Source of the DNA: JAKVAV01 sp047633195
Lineage (GTDB): Bacteria; Bacteroidota; Bacteroidia; Flavobacteriales_D; Cryomorphaceae
Direction of reading: 5' to 3'
Assembly (NCBI GenBank): GCA_047633195.1
Contig: JBLIEU010000001.1
Coordinates: 62,001-126,000 of the forward strand
Length of the DNA: 64,000 nt
Shown piece after piece: positions 49,305 through 56,924 of the stretch. The notes beneath the pieces are model-generated. The model saw nothing but the letters and a program-made list of their open reading frames with translations. It made no database searches and was not told the origin of the DNA. Both the position numbers and the translations under genes were made by a program. Every line of letters starts with the position of its first letter. Position 1 is the stretch's first letter.

Positions 49305-49856
49305 TTATTTACCTGCAGCTTTACCTGCTTTTCTTCTAATATGTTCACCAACGAAACGCACACCTTTTCCCTTGTATGGTTCAGGCTTTCTTAATGAGCG
49401 AATCTTTGCAGCAACTTGCCCAATCAACTGTTTGTCGTGAGACTCAAGTGTAATTATTGGATTTTTTCCTTTCGCTTGATCAGCCCCAATTATAATTTCG
49501 GTTGGGACTTCGAAAACTATGGGGTGAGAAAATCCTAGAGCAACTTCCAATCGCTGACCTTGAACTTTCGCTCTATAACCTACACCAACCAATTCTTGCT
49601 TAATAGTATAACCTTGGCTAACGCCTTCAACCATATTTTTCACAAGAGAGCGGTACAAACCATGCAGTGCTTTGGATTGTTTTTCTTCGTTAGCTCTTTC
49701 GAAAGAGATTACGCCATCCTCAACCTTACAAGTAATTAAAGGATTTAACTGTTGTGTTAATTCCCCTTTCTTTCCTTTCACCGTTACCACGCTGTCTTTG
49801 ACCTCTATGGTTACGCCATCGGGAACAGATATGTGAGCTTTTCCTATTCGAGACAT
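49305..49856 (-). CDS. rplF: 50S ribosomal protein L6
   Basis: 183 residues with two homologous L6 domains. The C-terminal one carries the signature KPEPYKGKGVRFVGEHIRRKAGKAAGK. It binds near the sarcin-ricin loop. Confidence 0.96.
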   Translation of the reverse strand: MSRIGKAHISVPDGVTIEVKDSVVTVKGKKGELTQQLNPLITCKVEDGVISFERANEEKQSKALHGLYRSLVKNMVEGVSQGYTIKQELVGVGYRAKVQGQRLEVALGFSHPIVFEVPTEIIIGADQAKGKNPIITLESHDKQLIGQVAAKIRSLRKPEPYKGKGVRFVGEHIRRKAGKAAGK

Positions 49857-49874
49857 TGCTGTTCTATTTTCTTT

Positions 49875-50273
49875 TTAGTAAACGTAGCAAACTACTTCGC
49901 CACCTACTTTTTGGACTCTGGCTTCCTTATCGGTCATAATCCCTCTAGAGGTAGATACGATGGAAACTCCTAAGCCATTCAATACACGTGGTAATTCTCC
50001 AGATCCAGCGTATTGTCTAAGCCCAGGTCTTGACGCGCGCTGGAGCTTTTTGATAGCTGGAATTTTACTTACCGGATGATACTTCAAAGCAATCTTAATT
50101 GAACCTTGAGGGGAATCATCTTGCATTTTATAATTCAGGATATAACCTTTCTCCATTAGGATTTTGGTAATCTCCTTTTTCATGTTAGATGCAGGTATAA
50201 CCACAACTCGCTTCTTAGCGGTCATTGCGTTTCTAATACGCGTTAGGTAATCTGCAATTGGATCTGAGTACAT
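49875..50273 (-). CDS. rpsH: 30S ribosomal protein S8
   Basis: 132 residues. It starts MYSDPIADYLTRIRNAMTAKKR, with the C-terminal signature NGLGVSIVSTSRGIMTDKEAR. It binds helix 21 of 16S rRNA and, in E. coli, represses the spc operon. Confidence 0.97.
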   Translation of the reverse strand: MYSDPIADYLTRIRNAMTAKKRVVVIPASNMKKEITKILMEKGYILNYKMQDDSPQGSIKIALKYHPVSKIPAIKKLQRASRPGLRQYAGSGELPRVLNGLGVSIVSTSRGIMTDKEARVQKVGGEVVCYVY

Positions 50274-50291
50274 AATCTCTTATTCTTTGAA

Positions 50292-50561
50292 TTACCAGCT
50301 GGCCTTTTTAATACCGGGAATCTTCCCTTCCAATGCCATCTCGCGAAAAGTAACACGTGATAGACCGAATTGACGCATATAACCTCTCGGGCGCCCCGTT
50401 ATTTTGCAGCGATTGTGCATTCTAACTTTTGATGAATTCTTAGGGAGTTTTTGAAGCGCATCCCAGTCACCAGCTTCTTTCAAAGCTTTACGCTTGTCAG
50501 CGTACTTGGCCACCATTTTCTCGCGCTTTCGTTCTCTCGCCTTCATTGATTCCTTTGCCAT
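50292..50561 (-). CDS. rpsN: 30S ribosomal protein S14, zinc-free form
   Basis: 89 residues. The longer, zinc-independent form: the CxxC pairs of the 61-residue type are absent and only one Cys remains in MHNRCKITGRPRGYMRQFGLSRVTFRE. It ends LEGKIPGIKKASW as usual. Confidence 0.96.
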   Translation of the reverse strand: MAKESMKARERKREKMVAKYADKRKALKEAGDWDALQKLPKNSSKVRMHNRCKITGRPRGYMRQFGLSRVTFREMALEGKIPGIKKASW

Positions 50562-50570
50562 GCCTACTAT

Positions 50571-51119
50571 TTATTTCTTTGTGAATGGAAATCCGAAAGA
50601 ACCCAATAGAGCCTTTGCTTCTTCGTCACTACTTGCATCAGTAACGAAGGTGATATCCATACCAGTGATTTTACTTACTTTCTCAATATTGATCTCAGGA
50701 AAGATGATCTGCTCAGTAATTCCCATGTTGAAATTCCCTCGTCCGTCGAAGCCAGTAACCTTCACGCCGCGAAAATCTCGTGTTCGTGGCAGAGCAACTG
50801 AAATTAATCTGTCCAAAAATTCAAACATTTTATCACCGCGAAGTGTCACTTTCGCACCGATAGGCATTCCTTTACGAAGTTTGAAGTTTGAGATATCCTT
50901 CTTAGAATAAGTAGGAATTGCTTTTTGACCTGCAATTGCACTCATTTCCTGAACTGAAGTTTCAACAATCTTCTTATCAGCTACTGCTTCTCCCAGACCT
51001 TGGCTCAAGATAATCTTCTCGAGTCGTGGAATTTCCATTGACGACTTGTAACCAAACTCCTTCTTAAGCGCCGGGACTACTTCTTCAGCGTACTTTGTTT
51101 TTAACCTCGGGGTGTACAT
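50571..51119 (-). CDS. rplE: 50S ribosomal protein L5
   Basis: 182 residues. It contacts 5S rRNA and P-site tRNA. Family motifs are MEIPRLEKIILSQGLGEAV, SNFKLRKGMPIGAKVTLRG and GRGNFNMGITEQIIFPEI. Confidence 0.97.
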   Translation of the reverse strand: MYTPRLKTKYAEEVVPALKKEFGYKSSMEIPRLEKIILSQGLGEAVADKKIVETSVQEMSAIAGQKAIPTYSKKDISNFKLRKGMPIGAKVTLRGDKMFEFLDRLISVALPRTRDFRGVKVTGFDGRGNFNMGITEQIIFPEINIEKVSKITGMDITFVTDASSDEEAKALLGSFGFPFTKK

Positions 51120-51121
51120 GA

Positions 51122-51436
51122 TTATACTTGTTCTCCTGATTTCTTAAAATATCTAACCGACTTTCCATCGGAATTTTTCTTGTATGCTACTCTTTCTCCC
51201 TTCTTAGTTGTAGGATCTACTAACAGTAGGTTAGAAATGTGAATAGCTGCTTCCTTTTTGGTAATACCACCTTGAGGGCTAGCTGCGCTCGGTTTTGTGT
51301 GACGAGATACCATATTCACACCCTCTACTATGGCGCGATATCTCTCCCGATCAACGCTTACAACACGGCCCGTTGATCCTTTGGACACACCTGTCGTTAC
51401 TTGTACATTATCTCCTTTCTTGATGTAAATTTTCAT
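51122..51436 (-). CDS. rplX: 50S ribosomal protein L24
   Basis: 104 residues with the KOW motif (YIKKGDNVQVTTGVSKGSTGRVVSVD) at the N-terminus. It is an early assembly protein. The gene abuts rplE (2-base gap). Confidence 0.96.
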   Translation of the reverse strand: MKIYIKKGDNVQVTTGVSKGSTGRVVSVDRERYRAIVEGVNMVSRHTKPSAASPQGGITKKEAAIHISNLLLVDPTTKKGERVAYKKNSDGKSVRYFKKSGEQV

Positions 51437-51455
51437 CTCTTCGGATTTGTGTGGT

Positions 51456-51824
51456 TTAAATTACCTCAGGGGCTAATGATACGATTTTCATAAACTGCTT
51501 TTCACGTAGTTCACGAGCGACAGGGCCAAAAATTCGAGTTCCTCTCATTTCCCCTGCATTGTTCAAAAGAACAACAGCATTATCGTCAAAGCGGATGTAG
51601 GAACCGTCAGCTCGACGTACTTCCTTTCGCACCCTAACCACTACGGCTCTAGAAACTATACCTTTCTTTACGTTTCCTGAAGGCATCGCATCCTTCACGG
51701 TGACCACTATCTGATCTCCGACAGATGCATACCGACGCTTAGTGCCTCCGAGAACTCGGATACAAGCCACTTCTTTGGCACCACTATTGTCGGCAACTCT
51801 AAGCCTACTTTCCTGTTGTATCAT
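51456..51824 (-). CDS. rplN: 50S ribosomal protein L14
   Basis: 122 residues, the invariant L14 length. It starts MIQQESRLRVADNSGAKEVACIRVLGG and ends with KIVSLAPEVI. Confidence 0.97.
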   Translation of the reverse strand: MIQQESRLRVADNSGAKEVACIRVLGGTKRRYASVGDQIVVTVKDAMPSGNVKKGIVSRAVVVRVRKEVRRADGSYIRFDDNAVVLLNNAGEMRGTRIFGPVARELREKQFMKIVSLAPEVI

Positions 51825-51833
51825 TTCAAAAAA

Positions 51834-52091
51834 TTATTTAGCTCTTTCCAATACTTCAACCAAACGCCAATTCTTGCGTTTGCTCAATGGTCTTGTTTCC
51901 ATGATTTTCACTGTGTCACCAGCATTACAATCATTCGTTTCGTCGTGAGCGACGAATTTTGTGGTCTTTTTCACAAACTTCCCGTAAAGACCATGCTTCA
52001 CTTTCCGTTCTACCACTACTGTGATGCTTTTCTCCATCTTGTTAGATGATACCACACCAATACGTTGTTTTCTAAGATTTCTCTCTGACAT
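51834..52091 (-). CDS. rpsQ: 30S ribosomal protein S17
   Basis: 85 residues, OB fold. It has RKQRIGVVSSNKMEKSITVVVERKVKHGLYGKFV and the characteristic GDTVKIMETRPLSKRKNWRLVEV. Confidence 0.96.
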   Translation of the reverse strand: MSERNLRKQRIGVVSSNKMEKSITVVVERKVKHGLYGKFVKKTTKFVAHDETNDCNAGDTVKIMETRPLSKRKNWRLVEVLERAK

Positions 52092-52105
52092 GATTCAGAT
52101 ATTCT

Positions 52106-52306
52106 TTATTTCTTATCGCTAAGTTGACGTTCACGCACCGCCGTTTTTAATCTTGCTACAGTTCTACGTTGCGCTCTTAACTGCATCGGGTTTTCTAGTG
52201 CTGCAACCGAATGGTTCAGCCTAAGTTTCCCAAAATTTTCCTCTTCGATCTCTAGCTTTTCGATGAGTTCATCGGTCGTGAGATCTCTAATGTCTTTTGC
52301 CTTCAT
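52106..52306 (-). CDS. rpmC: 50S ribosomal protein L29
   Basis: 66 residues, two helices: MKAKDIRDLTTDELIEKLEI and the NPMQLRAQRRTVARLKTAVRER signature. It lies near the peptide exit tunnel. Confidence 0.95.
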   Translation of the reverse strand: MKAKDIRDLTTDELIEKLEIEEENFGKLRLNHSVAALENPMQLRAQRRTVARLKTAVRERQLSDKK

Positions 52307-52312
52307 AACTTC

Positions 52313-52738
52313 TTATGCTTGAACGCTAAAATCGCGTCGAATCACAAATTTTGTTTTCACTGGTAACTTTTGTGAAGCCAGTCTTAATGCTTCTTTTGCT
52401 ACCTCTAGAGGAACAGAGTCCACTTCAAATAAGATTCGGCCTGGTCGAACTACTGCCACCCAATGACTAGGGGCTCCTTTACCCTTACCCATACGTACTT
52501 CTGCAGGTTTAGAGGTGATTGGCTTGTCTGGAAAAATTCTAATCCAAACTTTCCCTTCACGTTTCATATATCTGTTCAGTGCGATACGAGAGGCTTCGAT
52601 TTGCCGAGAGGTAATAAAACCCTCATCCATCGTTTTGATTGCGAAGGATCCGAATGCAATTGAGGCACCTCTGGTTGCATTCCCTTTAATGCGACCCTTT
52701 TGCATTTTTCTAAACTTCGTTCTCTTCGGTTGTAACAT
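52313..52738 (-). CDS. rplP: 50S ribosomal protein L16
   Basis: 141 residues. It starts MLQPKRTKFRKMQKGRIKG and carries RIFPDKPITSKPAEVRMGKGKGAPSHWVAVVRPGRILFEV. It contacts the A site and 5S rRNA. Confidence 0.96.
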   Translation of the reverse strand: MLQPKRTKFRKMQKGRIKGNATRGASIAFGSFAIKTMDEGFITSRQIEASRIALNRYMKREGKVWIRIFPDKPITSKPAEVRMGKGKGAPSHWVAVVRPGRILFEVDSVPLEVAKEALRLASQKLPVKTKFVIRRDFSVQA

Positions 52739-52756
52739 TGCTGTTCGTCTTAATTC

Positions 52757-53485
52757 TTAGTTACGTCTTGCTCTTGGCTTGCGACTCCCACCACCAGCAG
52801 CGCCGCGTGGACCTCCACCAGGAGAATTACTCTTCTCAAAAGAAGGTGAAAGATCTCTTTTACCGTATACCTCTCCTTTGCAAATCCATACCTTCACTCC
52901 TAGACGACCCATTTTCGTGTGAGCCTCTGCTTGGTAATAATCTATATCTGCGCGAAAAGTATGCAATGGTGTTCTTCCTTCCTTATAGGATTCAGTTCTT
53001 GCCATTTCAGCGCCGTTCAATCGGCCTGCAACGGTGACTTTAATTCCTTCAGCACCCATTCTCATGGTGGCCGCAATGGACATCTTTACTGCACGTCTGA
53101 AAGATATTCTTCCTTCTATTTGACGTGCGATACTCTCCGCAACTAATCTTGCATCAAGCTCTGGACGCTTTACTTCGAAGATGTTGATTTGAACTTCCTT
53201 ATTGGTAAGTTTCTTCAACTCCTCTTTAAGTTTATCTACTTCTGATCCACCTCTACCAATAATTACACCTGGACGTGCAGTCTTAATAGTAATCGTAACA
53301 AGTTTAAGAGTTCTTTCGATAATCACTGCAGCAACACTAGCCTTAGCCAAACGAACATCTAGGTATTTACGAATCTTGTCGTCCTCAACAATCTTATCGC
53401 TGTAATCACGACCTCCGTACCAGTTTGAATCCCATCCGCGGATGAATCCCAGTCTGTTTCCTATCGGGTTGGTTTTCTGTCCCAT
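52757..53485 (-). CDS. rpsC: 30S ribosomal protein S3
   Basis: 242 residues. It starts MGQKTNPIGNRLGFIRGWDSNW, with the KH domain (VTITIKTARPGVIIGRGGSEVDKLKEEL, about 65-95) and a Gly/Arg-rich C-terminal tail (GGGPRGAAGGGSRKPRARRN). It forms part of the mRNA entry tunnel. It starts one base after rplV ends. Confidence 0.97.
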   Translation of the reverse strand: MGQKTNPIGNRLGFIRGWDSNWYGGRDYSDKIVEDDKIRKYLDVRLAKASVAAVIIERTLKLVTITIKTARPGVIIGRGGSEVDKLKEELKKLTNKEVQINIFEVKRPELDARLVAESIARQIEGRISFRRAVKMSIAATMRMGAEGIKVTVAGRLNGAEMARTESYKEGRTPLHTFRADIDYYQAEAHTKMGRLGVKVWICKGEVYGKRDLSPSFEKSNSPGGGPRGAAGGGSRKPRARRN

Positions 53486-53486
53486 A

Positions 53487-53882
53487 TTATTTGACGGTAT
53501 CTAAAATGATGGTTACATGATTTGACCTCTTGCGAATCCGGTGAGCTCTTCCCTGAGGGGCAGGTCTCAACCTTTTCAACATTCGACCACTATCAACGGA
53601 TATTTCTTTGATAATCAAGTTTTCCTCGTCGGCGCTTTTGTCTTCATTCTTCGCTTGCCAGTTAGCAATGCCTGAAAGAACTAGTTTCTCCAATCGTCGA
53701 GCTGCATCTTGAGGCATAAACTTTAACATGTTTAGCGCTTGCAACACATTTTCACCTCGGATAACGTCAGCTACCTTTCGCATCTTGCGTGGAGAAGTAG
53801 GAACATTATTCAACTTGGCAATTGCCAAAGTCTTTCTTTCCTCTTTTCTTTTATCGGCTGCGATCTGTTTTCTTGATCCCAT
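53487..53882 (-). CDS. rplV: 50S ribosomal protein L22
   Basis: 131 residues. The conserved helical part VPTSPRKMRKVADVIRGENV and the tunnel-lining beta-hairpin RMLKRLRPAPQGRAHRIRKRSNHVTI are intact, with no insertion at the macrolide-associated loop. The N-terminal 20 residues are a basic extension. Confidence 0.96.
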   Translation of the reverse strand: MGSRKQIAADKRKEERKTLAIAKLNNVPTSPRKMRKVADVIRGENVLQALNMLKFMPQDAARRLEKLVLSGIANWQAKNEDKSADEENLIIKEISVDSGRMLKRLRPAPQGRAHRIRKRSNHVTIILDTVK

Positions 53883-53905
53883 TCTTAATTCAGTTTAAGT
53901 CGGTT

Positions 53906-54184
53906 CTACCGCTTTTTATCTTTACGATTTCCTGCATGACCGCGATAAGTGCGTGTCGGGGCAAATTCACCAAACTTGTGTCCTACCATGTTCTCCGTCA
54001 CGTAAACAGGAATAAACTTGTTACCGTTGTGAACAGCGATGGTCGAACCTACAAATTCGGGAATAATCGTACTGGCTCTAGACCAAGTTTTAATTACAGA
54101 TTTCTTTCCACTTGTCTGGGCTGCTTCTACACGGCTCAGCAATTTGTAGTGTACGAAAGGCGGTTTTTTGAGTGATCTACTCAT
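53906..54184 (-). CDS. rpsS: 30S ribosomal protein S19
   Basis: 92 residues. It starts MSRSLKKPPFVHYKLL, with the conserved TWSRASTIIPEFVGSTIAVHNGNKFIPVYVTENMVGHKFGEFAPTRT. It lies between rplB and rplV. Confidence 0.97.
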   Translation of the reverse strand: MSRSLKKPPFVHYKLLSRVEAAQTSGKKSVIKTWSRASTIIPEFVGSTIAVHNGNKFIPVYVTENMVGHKFGEFAPTRTYRGHAGNRKDKKR

Positions 54185-54191
54185 ATCTCAA

Positions 54192-55016
54192 TTATTTCTT
54201 TCTTCTTTCGATAATGTACTTGTTAGAAGCCTTCTTCTTGTTGCGTGTTTTGTAACCCTTCGAAGGAATACCATTACGCGAACGAGGCTGACCTCCCGAA
54301 TTCTTCCCTTCACCACCACCCATTGGGTGATCGACTGGGTTCATAACAACTCCACGAACTCTTGGGCGACGTCCTAACCAACGACTTCGACCTGCTTTCC
54401 CGGAACGCAATAGGAAATGATCTCCATTTGAAACAGTTCCGATTGTCGCTATGCAGGTTACAAGCACCATTCTTGTTTCACTTGAAGGCATTTTAAGAAT
54501 AGCATATTTACCATCTCTAGCTGTAAGCTGTGCATATGCACCTGCGCCCCTAGCTATAACACCTCCCTGACCAGGCCGCATCTCAATATTGTGAACTACC
54601 GTTCCCAAAGGAATTTCGCTTAAATAAAGAGCATTGCCGACATCTGGAGAAACACCTTCACCACTTTTGATAGTCTGTCCAACTTCGATTCCTTCAGGAG
54701 CAATTATGTACCGCTTCTCACCGTCAGTATATTGCACCAATGAAATACGTGCAGTTCTGTTTGGATCGTATTCAACAGTTTTTACTTCTGCATCCACTCC
54801 ATGCTTGTCGCGCTTGAAATCAATAATACGGTAACGACGTTTGTGACCTCCACCCGTGTAGCGCATTGTCATACGCCCTTGGTTGTTACGCCCACCAGAC
54901 TTACTGATTGGAGCCAAAAGAGATTTCTCTGGCTTAGACTCCGTAATCTCGGTGAATGCACTTAGGATTTTATGTCGTTGCCCTGGTGTTGTAGGCTTTA
55001 GTTTTCTAACCGGCAT
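54192..55016 (-). CDS. rplB: 50S ribosomal protein L2
   Basis: 274 residues. The OB and SH3-like domains and the peptidyl-transferase-proximal motif GVVMNPVDHPMGGGEGKNSGGQPRSRNG are all present; His in this motif is the conserved functional residue of L2. It starts MPVRKLKPTTPGQRHK. Confidence 0.97.
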   Translation of the reverse strand: MPVRKLKPTTPGQRHKILSAFTEITESKPEKSLLAPISKSGGRNNQGRMTMRYTGGGHKRRYRIIDFKRDKHGVDAEVKTVEYDPNRTARISLVQYTDGEKRYIIAPEGIEVGQTIKSGEGVSPDVGNALYLSEIPLGTVVHNIEMRPGQGGVIARGAGAYAQLTARDGKYAILKMPSSETRMVLVTCIATIGTVSNGDHFLLRSGKAGRSRWLGRRPRVRGVVMNPVDHPMGGGEGKNSGGQPRSRNGIPSKGYKTRNKKKASNKYIIERRKK

Positions 55017-55027
55017 CTCTCAGTCTT

Positions 55028-55324
55028 TTAAATATTGCTGTATATGTCGATGGTTTCTCCCTCGGCTACTGTGACTACTGCTTTTTTGTAAGCCGAAGTC
55101 TTTCCAGTTACCATACCCGTCTTCGTGTTGCGGGACTTTGCTTTACCTGCGTAACGCATCGTCCATACTTTATTAACACTAACGTCATATAGCTTTTCGA
55201 TGGCCTCCTTGATCTCAATTTTATTGGCCTCTTTGTTCACGTAGAATCCATAACGGTCCAATTTCTCTGAAATCGCAGTCATCTTTTCTGTAACAATTGG
55301 CTTTAAAACAATACGACTCATCAC
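55028..55324 (-). CDS. rplW: 50S ribosomal protein L23
   Basis: 98 residues. The LKPIVTEKMTAISEKLDRYGFYVNKEANKIEIKEAIEKLYDVSV region is the trigger-factor and SRP docking protein at the tunnel exit. Its ATG overlaps the rplD stop by four bases. Confidence 0.96.
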   Translation of the reverse strand: MMSRIVLKPIVTEKMTAISEKLDRYGFYVNKEANKIEIKEAIEKLYDVSVNKVWTMRYAGKAKSRNTKTGMVTGKTSAYKKAVVTVAEGETIDIYSNI

Positions 55325-55956
55325 TTAGCAGTTCTTTTTAATGTATTCTCTATCACTTCGATAGCGCTTTCCGCAATTACCAATCGATTACAGTTCATGA
55401 TGTCATAAGTGCTTAACTCATTGACGCTCACAACCTTATGCTTCTGGACGTTACGGGACGACAAAGATAGCGTTTTATCTGTACCAGTGGTAATCAAAAG
55501 TGGTTTTTGATCAACCAACTTCAAAGCAGTCATCATTGTGATGTAGGCACTGGTCTTTGGAGCTTCCATTTTAACATCTTCAATGATGATAATTTGGTTT
55601 TCTTTTGCTCGATAGCTTAAGGCTGACTTCCGCGCAAGTTGCTTCAATTTCTTGTTCAACTTAAAGCTGTAATCTTTTGGTCTTGGACCAAAAACACGAC
55701 CTCCACCTCTAAACAATGGGTTCTTGATATCTCCCGCACGGGCTGTACCAGTTCCTTTTTGCTTTTTGATCTTGCGTCCGCTTCCCTTTACATCAGAGCG
55801 TTCTTTCGCTTTATGAGTACCCTGTCGGTTGTTAGCGCCGTACTGCTTCACATCCATGTAAATGGCGTGATCGTTAGGCTCGATTCCGAAAACGGAATCA
55901 TCCAATTTAACCTTTTTGGTCTCCTTTCCTTCGATATTGTAGACTGAAAGTTCCAT
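55321..55956 (-). CDS. rplD: 50S ribosomal protein L4
   Basis: 211 residues. The tunnel loop GTGTARAGDIKNPLFRGGGRVFGPRPKDYSFKLNKKLK is present. L4 is the autogenous repressor of the S10 operon in E. coli; I see no comparable leader here because the S10 genes lie directly behind fusA. It overlaps rplC by one base (TAATG) and rplW by four. Confidence 0.96.
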   Translation of the reverse strand: MELSVYNIEGKETKKVKLDDSVFGIEPNDHAIYMDVKQYGANNRQGTHKAKERSDVKGSGRKIKKQKGTGTARAGDIKNPLFRGGGRVFGPRPKDYSFKLNKKLKQLARKSALSYRAKENQIIIIEDVKMEAPKTSAYITMMTALKLVDQKPLLITTGTDKTLSLSSRNVQKHKVVSVNELSTYDIMNCNRLVIAESAIEVIENTLKRTAK

Positions 55957-56579
55957 TAGTTTTTCTCCAAGATTAGAAATGAACCTTTTGCTCCAGGTAC
56001 AGAACCTTTCACAATCAGTAATGATTCTTCGGCCATCACTTTAATTACTTGGATGTTCTCCAAAGTAACTCGAGCATCACCCATTTGTCCTGCCATCTTC
56101 ATACCCTTAAAAACTCTCGCGGGATCCGAAGCAGCACCAATGGATCCAGGGGCACGCCCTCTGTTGTGCTGACCGTGGGTTGCATCTCCAACTCCACGGA
56201 AGTTATGACGTTTTACTACACCCTGAAAACCCTTTCCTTTCGATTTTCCGCACACATCGATAAACTCACCTTCGGCGAAAATATCAACTGTTACTTCATC
56301 TCCGAGTTTATAATCACCCTTAAAGTGCTCAAATTCAGCTAATTTCTTCTTAGGAGAAGTCTTCGCTTTTTTGAAATGCCCTTTGAGTGGAGCGGGAGTA
56401 TTTTTCTCCTTCCGTTCGCCGAATCCTAACTGAATGGCTTTGTAACCATCGTTATCTTCGGTCTTCACTTGTGTTACAACACAAGGACCAGCTTGTATGA
56501 TCGTACATGCGAAGTTTTTACCGTCTTCGCCTACGAACATACTGGTCATTCCTACTTTTTTACCAATTAAACCAGGCAT
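55956..56579 (-). CDS. rplC: 50S ribosomal protein L3
   Basis: 207 residues. It starts MPGLIGKKVGMTSMFVGEDGK and contains the glutamine-methylation and peptidyl-transferase loop region RHNFRGVGDATHGQHNRGRAPGSIGAASDPARVFKGMKMAG. Confidence 0.97.
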   Translation of the reverse strand: MPGLIGKKVGMTSMFVGEDGKNFACTIIQAGPCVVTQVKTEDNDGYKAIQLGFGERKEKNTPAPLKGHFKKAKTSPKKKLAEFEHFKGDYKLGDEVTVDIFAEGEFIDVCGKSKGKGFQGVVKRHNFRGVGDATHGQHNRGRAPGSIGAASDPARVFKGMKMAGQMGDARVTLENIQVIKVMAEESLLIVKGSVPGAKGSFLILEKN

Positions 56580-56596
56580 CTTCTCTATTGTAATTA

Positions 56597-56902
56597 TTAA
56601 ACTTTAATCTCTACTTCAACCCCACTGGGTAATTCCAAACGCATAAGAGCATCAACTGTCTTCGAAGAAGAACTATAAATGTCCAAAAGACGCTTGTAAG
56701 AGCAGAGTTCAAATTGTTCTCTAGACTTTTTGTTAACGTGTGGTGAACGTAAAACAGTGTAGATGCGCTTGTGTGTAGGTAGCGGAATTGGCCCACTAAT
56801 TACTGCACCTGTTGACTTTACGGTCTTCACAATTTTTTCAGCTGATTTGTCGACCAAATTATGATCGTACGACTTTAGCTTAATGCGGATTTTTTGACTC
56901 AT
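56597..56902 (-). CDS. rpsJ: 30S ribosomal protein S10
   Basis: 101 residues. IRIKLKSYDHNLVDKSAEKIVKTVKSTGAVISGPIPLPTHKRIYTVLRSPHVNKKSREQFE is diagnostic. It also serves as NusE in antitermination. It lies 22 bases after fusA with no tuf gene in between. Confidence 0.97.
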   Translation of the reverse strand: MSQKIRIKLKSYDHNLVDKSAEKIVKTVKSTGAVISGPIPLPTHKRIYTVLRSPHVNKKSREQFELCSYKRLLDIYSSSSKTVDALMRLELPSGVEVEIKV

Positions 56903-56924
56903 CGTTATGAATGCTACTTATTAA

